Shown piece after piece: positions 37,062-48,519 of a DNA stretch of 64,000 nucleotides; within the stretch, counting starts at the first letter, position 1, and the number at the start of each line of letters is the position of its first letter. The DNA lies in contig BRKX01000001.1 in assembly GCA_026008535.1 (NCBI GenBank), positions 70,444,317-70,508,316 of the forward strand, in the 5' to 3' direction. The position numbers were made by a program, and so were the translations under genes. The notes under the pieces are model-generated. The model was not told the origin of the DNA, did not search any database, and worked only from the letters and a program-made list of their open reading frames with translations. The stretch is from Perilla frutescens. Lineage: Eukaryota > Streptophyta > Magnoliopsida > Lamiales > Lamiaceae.

Positions 37062-37559
37062 GAAAATGATGTTAGATCATCGAACACCCATGTGTAATTT
37101 CTGTCTAAAGAAAGAAAAACTGAAACATATATCGCAACAAGAAAATTGTAAAAATAATAATCCAAAGACCAAATTATCTACTAATTTGTGCAAGTTCCGA
37201 CACTAAAATCGTCTAAATTCTTTAATTTACAGTAAAAGTTCTTATCAAATCAACTTTGTTTTAAAAAATAATATTGTGATTGATTCCTCATAAAAGTTAC
37301 AATAAAGAAGAAAAATTACAATAAAGAAGAAAAATAACTTTAGAAGTTTTTTTTAATAAAAAATATGCCTTCTCTTTTTCTCATTTAATTTGGTGTTCAG
37401 GTTGTGTGCATTATTTTATAATGAATGTTTTTCTAGATTGTTCGAGTTTATAAATAAAATCTATGGTTTTTTTGTGTTACTTTTTTTAACAAATGAGCGT
37501 ATCATTAAATACGGGAGATTCTATTCCATGCTAACACACACTGCCCTAGTTTATACAAA

Positions 37560-38670
37560 TGTTGACACAAGGCACCCGATGACAATCTTTGTAATTTGTT
37601 AGGGATGGTGTTACATCATATTTGTTCAACATTGTTGATATATAATAGTGTATTCAATGTTATACTTGGTGTTTGTGAAAAAAAATGTTGTACTTGATGT
37701 ATAACATCGTTCCTACAATATTGACTGTAATATTGATAATGGTAATCTTATCATTTTCTAAATTTTAGGATTAATTCATTTTGAATTATCCTATTAATTT
37801 GTCTATCTTAATTAATTATTTCCACGAAATTTAAATTTAAAATGTGTGGATATAATCGGTTAAGTTAGTGATTAGGTTGCTTTGAAATAGTCAAGGCGAT
37901 TCCTATTTTTCAAGTAATGTTTATCTCTCATTCCTTCATTCTCTAACTAACGATTTCAGTAGTGGAAGCACTAGAGTAGTTAAGCAAAAAGATAGGAGAT
38001 CGTGGGAGTCTTGCAAGCTGTGTAAAGGAACGATTGTTCTCAGTTCAAGTTGAACGTGCAAGCTATGGTAATTGACATTAATCCACGATCAAGGAGAGAA
38101 CAAATGAAGACATGTTGCATAATAGAAGACTCTATAAGTGTCGATTCTTGCAATTGGAAAAGGCGCCCAAGCAAAGAAAATATCACCGGGAAGAGTGAGA
38201 AAATCCAAAGCTTGAGTCATTTCTTTTCTTCGACATTCATAGCAATCAATTCAACATCAAGTCTATTGTTTTGATCAACCAATAAATGTTCATTGGTTGT
38301 GTTGTAGATTAGGTGAGTGAATTGAGAGTTTAGGATTCAAAGTTGCTATACTATCTAGTGTTAGATAGTATATTTAGAATTCGTTCAAAGTTGTACTTAG
38401 AATATGATTATTGTATTATATGCAGTGTTGCCAAGGGAGTGAACATGGACAATATCAGCATTGTATTTTCAACATTAGTGAAAGTCTAATGTCACCCTAA
38501 GGCAATCATATACCGAAGGTGTGTGATTTAAAACTATATTTTGTGCAAAAGTATTTTACATTTCCGTTGCATGTTGAAGGCATAGTGGAAACACTAGCTT
38601 CAACATTAACTCCAACATTTGCACTTATTCGAATTTTTCAGTATTTTGGTCAACAAATTCTAACATAATT
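37560..38670. mobile_element. Possible solo LTR (Copia-like), low confidence
   Basis: About 1.1 kb starting TGTTGACACAAGGCACC and ending near AACAAATTCTAACA, of even moderate GC, with phrases such as GGAGATCGTGGGAGTCTTGC and GCCAAGGGAGTGAAC that resemble plant Copia LTRs. No target duplication, primer-binding site or internal gag-pol was found, so both boundaries are guesses. Confidence 0.3.
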
Positions 38671-39249
38671 CTTTTTGTACTGCAAATAATAGGCCCCAAT
38701 CATTTTTTTTAACATTTGTGTTTTGATGAAGTGTGTGTTAACAGGCTCGTTCGACCTTACGACCAATCTCAACGCGCTCGTGGCTCTAGATTGCGCCACG
38801 TGGAAAGTGGTGGAAAAAGTCAATCAATATCCAGTTCATCGTTTTGAAATGGTTCACCTTGGTTCTCTTTGGCCCGACGGAAGGAGCTAAACTTCCGTCT
38901 CTGCTTGATGGATCCTAGAGTGTCCATATGCATTTAATGCTGGAATACAAAATCCATGCGCGTGGATTTCGGACAGGAACTGATTAATTTTATTTTTTTG
39001 GTGTTCAAATATCCTAATCCCATTTTATTCTTAATCCGATCCAATTAACTGTTTTTTGTACTGGATTTTTAGTCATTATACACCATTAAATTTGGTTTCT
39101 ATTTTGTTCTCACGTATACAATGCATACATCCTATTTTCTGGTGTCTTATTTAAATCAAGGAAAGAGGCAACCACAAGAAGGAACAAGAAACCACTCAGA
39201 ATGTACAACAAGTTCAAAAATATGATATGCCATGATGCTAGGAGTTGTA

Positions 39250-41400
39250 TGGATTGTTTTTTTTTATTTTTATTTTAGCATAATGTTGTATTCATTCAAG
39301 CATCATATATTATACACTTTTAGCATAATGATACTCTAGTTTTAGCACATTGTTTTTTAGTAAAATTATATTAACACTGTATGTTTATGACTGCATGTTC
39401 TCTGAATTATGTTTTATTACAACCCAATTAGAGTTTATTAATTTCAATTATGATTTATCATAGCTCAATTAGGATTTATTATAACCCAATTAGGGTTTAT
39501 TACATCATGTTAAAATCAAAGAAAATATCATGCTAAAATCAATATAACATTATACTAAAATCAAGGAACTATCATGCTAAAGTCATGTTAACATCCTCAT
39601 TAAGGTTTATTAGTCTCAATTTCATCCCAATTAGAGTTATTCTATCCCGAATATGATTTTTGAAATTTCAGTAAAAATAAATTTCACTTTTAATACTTAA
39701 AAATATAACTTCTAATTAACATAAGACAAGCACATGTCATGCTAAAATGCCGCTTACAAAGAAATATGGATTCTCGTAAAAATTATATATGAGAGTAGTT
39801 CGATGCTCAAACGTCACAAATGCAATGTAGGTATGAGTTACATATCATGCTAAAATGTCGCTTACAAAGAAATATGGATGAAAAATTAGGGTTTATTTCA
39901 TCCCAATTGGGATTTTTATTCTATCCCAAATAGGGTTTTTTTTTTTTTAAATTTCACTGAAAACAAACATCATTTTTAATGCTAAAAAGTGTCGCTTCTA
40001 ATATTATTCAGGTGCACATAAAACTTTCTAAAATGTCATATGCACTATACTAATATGATAGTAGTTTAATGTTAAATGTCATAAACACAATGCTAATATA
40101 AGTTATAGATCAAGTTAAAATGGCATATACACCTTGATAGTATTAGAGTAGTTTATTTTTTGGAATTGTAGGGACTAATTGTTTGTTTTTATTTTTAGCA
40201 TGATATTGTATTTATTTAAGCATCATATCTTATACATTTTTAGCATGATATTACACTCGTTTCAGCACATTGTTTTTGTGAAATTTTATTAACACTGTAT
40301 ATGACTACACATTCTCCAGATAATTAGGTTTTATTACAACTTAATTAGGGTTTTATTAATCCTAATTACGAATGACTGCATTCCAATTAAGATTTATCAT
40401 AATCCAATTAGTTGTTATTGCATCATGTTAAAGTCAAATGAAATATCATATATGTTAAAATCAATACAAATATTATGCTAAAATCTAGAAAATATTATGC
40501 TAAAGTCGTGCTAACATCTATCCCACTTATAATTAGAGTTTATCAGTCCAAACTAGGGTTTAGTAGATCATGCTAAAATCAAGGATAATAATATTCTAGA
40601 TTTGTGCTAACAAATCAATAAAGGTTTACTCTATCCAAATTAGCTATGATTTATTACATTTCACAAACGGTTTATTATTTCTCAATTATGTTTCATTACA
40701 TTATGTTAAAACCAAATGAAATATCATGCTAAAATCAATACAAATATTATGCTAAAAATTAAGAAAATATCATGCTAAAGTAATGCCAATATTCCAATTA
40801 ATACAACTCTCAACAGTATCATATTATAAACATATAACTATGTAAAAACGAATGAACAACACATATGGTATTACGAGTTATAAATTTAAACGTTTACGCA
40901 TATTTTTTCATACCATTATGAATATTTTTCTTTGCTATTGTGATTGTGTTTTCATGTTATAATGAGTACTTTATCATGTTATTATAAATATTGTTTATAC
41001 TATAGCAAAGAAAATAATTTTTGTTAGAGAATCTTGTGAAATATGAATCTTAGATGAAAGAGTATGAAAATATCTTTAATTAAATGATATGCATAAATCT
41101 GATTAAAAACAAGTAAAATTATGATTGTTTAAAGTTTCTACAATATCTGTGTAAATATGTTGATATCATCTTCTTAATTTATAAGTATCATGCTAGAACA
41201 TCATGAACGCAATGGTGACATGAGTTACAGATTATGCTAAAATGTCATGCATACCATGTTATTATTTGAATAGTTTCATGCTAAAACATCATAAACGCAA
41301 TTATATATGTGAGTTACAGTTGGCCATGCTAAAATATTATGTAGGTTATGCTAAAAGCCTAAAATGCTATATACACCATGCTAATATAAATTAAATCTGG
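39250..41400. repeat. Repeat field of ATGCTAAAAT and AATTAGGGTTTATT motifs
   Basis: A block of about 390 bp (39250-39640) recurs 918-920 bp downstream (40170-40560), and part of it again at about 40630-40800. Each has a run of AATTAGGGTTTATTA-type motifs followed by ATCATGTTAAAATCAA and ATCATGCTAAAATC. A second block (AAACGCAAT..GAGTTACA..ATGCTAAAATGTCAT) occurs at about 39830, 40080, 41200 and 41290. No open frame. Probably part of a large non-autonomous transposon. Confidence 0.7.
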
Positions 41401-41922
41401 GCTACTTTGCGTGAAAAATATGCTTGAAAATGAATTTTTGTATTTTTCATCATTTTTTTTCACATAAACATATGCAATATAGATCTTAAATGAAAGAGTA
41501 TGAAAATAACTTTAGTTTGATATATGATTCTCATAAATCAAATTAAAAACGAATAAATTATGACCGTTTAAAGTTTTTAAGAAATTTTTAAAATATGATG
41601 ATGTCACTTTTTTTAAAAGCCAATTCTCTCTCTTGAGAAATTGTATTATATCCGTTTAATCAATTTTTTGTATTTTGTTCCAATTTTACCCTTAATGAAA
41701 CGTGCGTTTAAAATTTTCGTTTTAATTACAAGTTTATCACCGCCATCCCATCTACTTAATCTGCTTTAATCTGGGCCGTCCAAATTGAAGAATTAATGGA
41801 TGAGATAAGTTCCTAATTCCCACATAGGAGAAAGTTCCCACTAGATCCACCCATTTCTTCTGCATTTCATTATTTTATATCGTTTCTAGATTAATATTTT
41901 TTTAATGTATTTAATCGATTTA

Positions 41923-42943
41923 GGGTGATTCTATACATAGCCCATGTTTTTCTCAATATAGCCCACTATTTAAATAAAAATAAAAATATATTGATTAATG
42001 TACCATTTTATCCTTATAGTCTTAACTTAAATTTAATCCTAATAAAATAATAAACTATACATCCTTATACCCTCCACTCATCGAATAATCCTGTCTCCAC
42101 TCATCTAGTAATTCTTACAAAAAAAAAAACCTAGTTTACGAACTTTATCTTGTAGTTGAAGCTGTACATTTAAGAACGAAGAACTTATAAAAAAAAAAAA
42201 GAATAAGAACGAAGAAGAGCGAAGAATAAAACTACATCTAGTGTTCATTCATTCATAAAAAAATAAATAAAAAAACTGATGCATTTGTGTTCATCTTCAA
42301 TTACCTTTATTAAATAAACACAATAAATACTATCAATTTCTATTGCAATCAATTTGGAATGATTGATAAAAAATCTCATTTTTAAGAATCGTCTTCTTCC
42401 CATAATATATCACATGTAATTCTTTTAATTTTATTTACTTCCCCCAGTTCCCCAAATCACAAAAAGTCCATTTCTATAATAAAATTGTTAGAACTTATTT
42501 TGTAATTCAAATCCCCAAGATCTTGCTTTAAAAATTAACCATTAATGTGAATCACAAAATAAACTTTCGACAAATATACAAATTCTTTGGGATATAAATA
42601 TAAAGTCTTCATGCCAAAATCTGATATATTTTTTTCAATAATCTCGATTCTTTGCAATTTGTTTCTTAAAAAAATAATATTTTGTGTGGATACATATTTT
42701 TTGTTGTGATTTTAACATAAATCTAAGATGATTACATGCTATAATCCAACCCTTCGGATTTTTATTTTAAATAAAAAAAATGATCGAATGTACTGAAGGG
42801 GCTATGGGAATTGACACTTTATTTTATTCTTTCATTAATATTTTTAAGTTGCAAGGTTAAAATAGTATATAAATTAATATATTTATTAATTCTTTTTAAA
42901 GGGGCTATGGTGAGAAAAAATAGGGCTATGTATAGAATTACCC
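41923..42943. mobile_element. Non-autonomous Mutator-like element, 1021 bp
   Basis: The left end GGGTGATTCTATACATAGCC is matched on the other strand from the right by GGGTAATTCTATACATAGCC, and both continue with a CTCA..ATAGCCC motif (about 40 bp of TIR). Flanks ATCGATTTA (41914-41922) and ATTGATTTA (42944-42952) differ at one base. No transposase frame inside. Confidence 0.85.
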
Positions 42944-43131
42944 ATTGATTTAATGTGTGTATTCCGTTAGATACTTATTTAATTTGTGAATGAGTTGGGC
43001 TAGCTTACTAGCTAGGTTTACGTGCAACTTATTGTCTATCTTCCGAATAAAATAACTGTTATAATACTATTTTTTTCAAGTTAGTTTTTCTAAGCTGATA
43101 ATTTAATTTTGCATATACATTTTGATTATTA

Positions 43132-43222
43132 CTCCATCCGTCCCAATAGCAAAGTCCACATTTTTATTATTTAATCTCTCTATTTTAATAGAAACTGGAC
43201 CTTGCAAACGGGATGTAGGGAG
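43132..43222. mobile_element. Stowaway-like MITE (Tc1/mariner), 91 bp
   Basis: Left end CTCCATCCGTCCC, right end GGGATGTAGGGAG, with TA on both sides (43130-43131 and 43223-43224). These are the diagnostic Stowaway ends and target duplication. Confidence 0.85.
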
Positions 43223-43228
43223 TATTTT

Positions 43229-44047
43229 TTATCTCAACATGCATATAGTCTATTTTGTGAAATCAACATTATATAATTTTTTTACAAAAGCAAATATAGT
43301 TGAAGAAAAGTAAAGCATAGCCTTTCTACAATTTTGCTACACAAAAGAAAGAGGCCACAACGTCAAGCTAAGCATTTCTTATTTAAATGCCTCGTGCAAT
43401 GCTTCATTCATTCTTAATCAAATATTAGTATATCTTCTAGTTCTTAATTACTCATTGATCTAGGTTTTTATCACGAACAAATTAAGAATTTGATTAATTT
43501 ATCTAATAATTAGAAGTAGATAGGGCTTGATTAATTACGTTTAAAAGAAATTTACAGAAATTTAATTAAGTTTCACGTTTTATGCGATGTGTGCAAGATG
43601 ATCAACAATGTGACAAGTTCACTGGTAATAATTCAATGCCCAATACTAGAGAATACACACATGTACACACACTGTATTAATTTTTATAGTATAGTTGAAG
43701 GGTATTTTAGAAGACTAAATTTAGTTATACGTAATACCTCAACGTTTGCAACTTATACCAATGTTGGGATGCCTTGAAGAACCCTTTTCGGACTGTTATA
43801 AAAAAAAATCTAAAAATTATGGATTGATTTGAAACATGGCTGGGAATATTAAATAATCTAACTATTAACAAAATGTTTGAGGGATTAATCTGAAAAAGTA
43901 TCTTTTTATATGTACACATAATCACATTTTCATGACTAATCAGAAATATTTAAAAAAAAAAGAACTTATTCATTCATTGAGAGAGAGAGAGATCATTGGA
44001 TACTTAATTATCTTGGTTAGGTACGAGTATGTGTGCATGTGTGTGTG

Positions 44048-44101
<54 letters not shown>

Positions 44102-46679
44102 TTGGAAACAAATTAATGCATATAATTAGTTGTTTGGGGGATGAACTTTCCACTTATGTTGTATTACCAAACCCAAGTTAATTTAACAATTCCAATTTTG
44201 GTTGGAAGCAAGTGTTCTACAAAATTATTTTACAAATTAAGTTGGTCGTTGTTATAAAAAATTAAATTTGAATAAAATAAAACCATAATAATGAAGTCAG
44301 TTATATATAATATTAAAAGTGGATTTCATGCACAAAGCATATCTCTTAAACAAAACTGCAAAGGCGGAAGGTTCAATGCATCTCATTTTTTAAACTTTGT
44401 TTATTAAATATTTAACAAACCAGCTCAACAGCTCATTTTAACATCCATATGTCTCTTCAATATTTTCTTAATTAGGGTTTATTCCTTTTGTTCGATACAC
44501 GAAAACATGTCATTTAGAGAGAGAGAGAGAGAGTTGCATGTATTAGTCCATTTTTATTATTATATTCAGTTATATTTTGACCTTGCAATTAGATTTAACA
44601 TTGGTTTTATTATATTTTCATCGTAACCACATGCCATGCCCGTGATAGCTAGATTGAAAGGAAGTTTTAAAGCTAACTATTATAGAGAAACTCAAAACAT
44701 ATTGAAGTTCAAGATTTATAATATTCCGAGCAGACATGTATGCATGATGCATGTATCATGTATGTGTTTATATGTGTGTGTATATATATATATGTATTGA
44801 AATATTATATATTTAACTTGAGGCAAGGATAAAATTCAAGGTTGATTAAGAGATCCATAACCATAGCTCATGACTAGCTGGGAGATTTTTTTTAATTAAT
44901 TTTTTAGATTTATTATTGAAGAACAAGTCTGTCTGTAATTTTTCTTCTCTCTCCAAAACAAACACAACTACACACGCACAAATATAGAGAATTGTGGACG
45001 GCTATGACTCATATAAAAGGGCAGCTACTTTTCTCTTTCTTAATTTAACATTAGATTAGATAGATAGAGTAAAATCTCTATATAAGAATGATTTCATTAT
45101 AGTAATGAAAAAAATTATGTTCCCAACTCATGGATCAAGTAGTTATAAATAAGAATAAATTCTGCATTGTAATATTACATATTTTTTTACGAATCATTTT
45201 TAACAAATATAATAATAAAATCACATTAAATTTCAAATATATTTATATACCTATATAAAATACTTATAATTATTTAACCATATGTTATATTAAATTTAAA
45301 ATGATATGAAATATTTATTTAAAGTTGTCTGCGACAATAACTTCATTTTTTGGGTTGATACCGCATCTTTTAACTAGCGTATTCACAGTACATGAATGAA
45401 TTTTTTAAATTTAATGTATACACGATGTACATGCATGATATATGTACATTTGTTCTTTTTTTTTTAATTCGTGATTTTAAAATATGAAGGGACACATTTT
45501 CAAGTATTGTATATATAATGTATATTAATTTTGTAAGAAATTATAATTTTTTAATTCCGATGATATTAGTGTATAGAGGTTTTACTATATTTGGTTTCTT
45601 ACTTTAGTTTTCATGGGGAAAATCATAATTGTGTGGTTAGGAGATTAATTTTTTTTTAATTTATGTATTTGTTGATTTATTATATATTTTTATTTTATGT
45701 AAATTGATATCTGATAAATTAATTAAATATTTATTTTCTTACAGTAACTCACGATTCATAAAAAAAACCATACTTTTTTTTTGGTTAAACTAAGAGTCTA
45801 GAAGTGAGAAATTAATTGTTTATTTCATTATATATGGTCGTCCCATAGTCAATCCCATTACAGCTGCGTACAAAATCATTATAGTTGGGATTTTTTTTTA
45901 ATTTCCATTTTGCAGCCCTTGACAAAATTTTGTATGTATAATAATCTTTTTTTGTGGGCGGGAGGGGGGGGGGGTCATTTTTGTTGTTGTTCATAATTAA
46001 TTATTAGAGCTTGAAATTTATGAGTAAATGTAAATATATTTGGGAGTATTAATCATGTTCACCCTTTTAAATTTTATTCATATATATATATATACACACA
46101 CACATATATATACACACACACATATACGGCACTTGTGAACGAGTTAACGATTCTGGAGTTGATAATTAAAATATCGAAATATATATATATAAATTTAACA
46201 GTAACAATAACAATATTAATCAGAATATTTAAGTCAAATCTTGAGAAATTGTGATGAAAGATTTGCATCTAGCTAGGTGATATGATTTCTTTATAGGCAT
46301 CAATTCCTAGGATTTTAATTTGAATATTCCTTAATAGAAAAATGTCCACACTCGCATTTTTTATTTCCTCCTTTTTTTCTGGAAAAATATTTTTCTTACT
46401 AAAACTCTAAAAGTAATGCGCATTATAAATTTATAATACATTAATACCACGGAATTAAGTGAAAAATAAAATAAAATAAAATAAGAGCTGACCTAAACCG
46501 AATTCCAAGAACAAAAAAGTCAAAGCTCGAATCCTTTTAACTTTTAATTTTCTATTATTTTGAGGTACCATTTTATACCACTTTGCTTCTTTATCCCCCC
46601 CATTTATCAGCACTTTGATTTTTGGGTGACACTTTTATTTTTCAACCCAAGATGGTCTAATAAATACTACTAACTTCTT

Positions 46680-46716
<37 letters not shown>

Positions 46717-47119
46717 TTTTATTTTTTTTCACCCTGAAGGAATATATTTCACAAAATACTATTCGCATTAATTATAATATACATTTTGAGACATTTTTTT
46801 ATACTATATATTATTAACCTAAAATCCACATTATTCACAACTTCACATAAAACTAAGTGAAACATTTACAAATGATACAATCACCCAATTTAAATAAAGG
46901 AATCATCATACGATTGATTACACATCAAATTTATTTCCCAATTTTCCATATGTTGTCTTCGATCCCCCAATCACACAAACACTCATAGTAAATTCAAATC
47001 ACAGTTGGATTCATATATTTTTTTACACATATATACATATTACATGTATATTATAAGACTTTGAAAGAGGTATGTGTGTCCACTCAAATATCTATTTAGA
47101 TTCAATGTAGTGTGTGTGT

Positions 47120-47180
<61 letters not shown>
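43229..47180. other. Intergenic AT-rich DNA
   Basis: Nothing coding seen. Simple repeats: (AT)n(AG)n at 44050-44101, (GA)n near 44517-44534, a G-rich run at 45957-45975, (CA)/(TA) tracts at 46081-46125, (AT)n at 46685-46714 and (CT)n(AT)n at 47121-47178. Confidence 0.5.
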
Positions 47181-47182
<2 letters not shown>

Positions 47183-47193
47183 GTAAAACATAG

Positions 47194-48126
47194 GCAAAAT
47201 ACTGTTTTGAGTTTTCTTATTTTTAAATTTTTCCGAATTGGGCCCTTTTACTTTTTATATGGTAAAAATGAGATACACGTACAATCAATTTGGTTAAAAT
47301 CAAGTTATTGGGAACTTCATTTTAACCAAATAAATAGTATAGAGACCCAATTGGTTTTTCTACGATAAACAAATAAAAATTGAAAAAATTAATTAAATAA
47401 TACTTTTAATTAAAAATAAATTAAATTAAATTTTTTAAAACCAATGTAATATTTTTTTACTTTTTGAAAAAACTCGAACAATAGTTTAAAAAAATTATTT
47501 TTATTTTATTTAACAATTTTTTGATTTTTTAATTTACTTTTTTGAAAATAAAATAAAATTACAGCCGCTTATAAACATTAATTTAATTTTTTTTCAATTT
47601 TTTTTTTTATTTTAAATAACAATAAAAAATTTGAACAACAGCTTTTTAAAAATTTGATTTTTTAATAAATTAATTTTTTTTAAACCAATGTTATTTTTTT
47701 TTATTTTTTGAAAAATCTCGAACAATATTTAAAAAAAATGAATTTTATTTTATTTAACAATTTTTTTATTTTTTTAATTTAATTTTTTGAAAATAAAATA
47801 AAATTATTTCCGTTTATAAACATTAATTTATTTTTTAATTTTTTATTTATTTTAAATCACAATAAAAAATTTGAACAATAGTTTTTTAAAAATTCTGATT
47901 TTTTAATAAATTTTAATTTTTTTTTTATTTTAAAAAAATCAAATTTTATTTTGGTTTTCTAATTGCGTTCCTATTACAATCAGTTTAATTAAAATTATAT
48001 CCACTCGATAACAGAAGGAAATGATTTTAACTAAATTAATAATACATGAACTTCATTTTGACCAAATAAAGCAAAGGAGCCCAATCCGAAAAAATTTATG
48101 AGTACCTCCAAAACAGTATTTTGCTT
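47194..48126. mobile_element. Mutator-like element, 933 bp, perfect 9-bp duplication
   Basis: AAAACATAG lies on both sides (47185-47193 and 48127-48135). The left end GCAAAATACTGTTTTG is matched from the right, on the other strand, by GCAAAATACTGTTTTG, and both continue to TTTTTCC/GGAATTGGGC-type sequence. The interior holds a two-copy tandem repeat of period about 244 (AAACCAATGT at 47439 and 47683). No protein. Confidence 0.85.
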
Positions 48127-48134
48127 AAAACATA

Positions 48135-48510
48135 GGAGAATTATCAATTTAGAACTTGAAAGATGGGTAATATATTGATTAAGGACCTGAAAGATGAAAA
48201 CTCTCAATACAGGACCTGAAAAATGAAAATTCTCAATCCAAGATCTCAACAATCACGAATTTTGATTTCTTTTTATTTTTTTATTATTTTTAACAATTTC
48301 TTTATTAGATTTAATTGAAAATCAATGAATGAATTTTCATTTAAAATTAATATAATATTAATTAAAAAATAAAAAGAAATCAAAATTCGTGATTTTTGAG
48401 GTCCTAGATTGAGAAATTTTAATCTTTCGGGTCCTAAATTAAGAGTTTTCATTTTTTAGGTCCTGAATTGATAAATACCTATCTTTCAGGCCCTGAATCG
48501 ATAATTCTCC
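48135..48510. mobile_element. Foldback Mutator-like MITE, 376 bp, abutting the previous element
   Basis: Arms of over 120 bp: the left begins GGAGAATTATCAATTTAG and the right ends GAATCGATAATTCTCC, with GGACCTGAAA repeated inside. Flanks TAAAACATA (48126-48134) and TAAAATATA (48511-48519) match at 8 of 9. Its left flank overlaps the right duplication of the neighbouring element. Confidence 0.8.
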
Positions 48511-48519
48511 TAAAATATA

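Noticed and set aside
38050..38274. 74-codon plus-strand open frame
   Set aside because: Falls inside LTR-like repetitive sequence and has no domain.
39250..41400. CRISPR-like array or satellite
   Set aside because: Eukaryotic plant context; repeats are degenerate, unevenly spaced and lack unique spacers.
38955..41845. A single transposon with matching ends around the ATGCTAA repeat field
   Set aside because: GTGGATTTCGGACAGGAACT and the reversed right end GTGGATCTAGTGGGAACTTT are only weakly alike and no target duplication was found.
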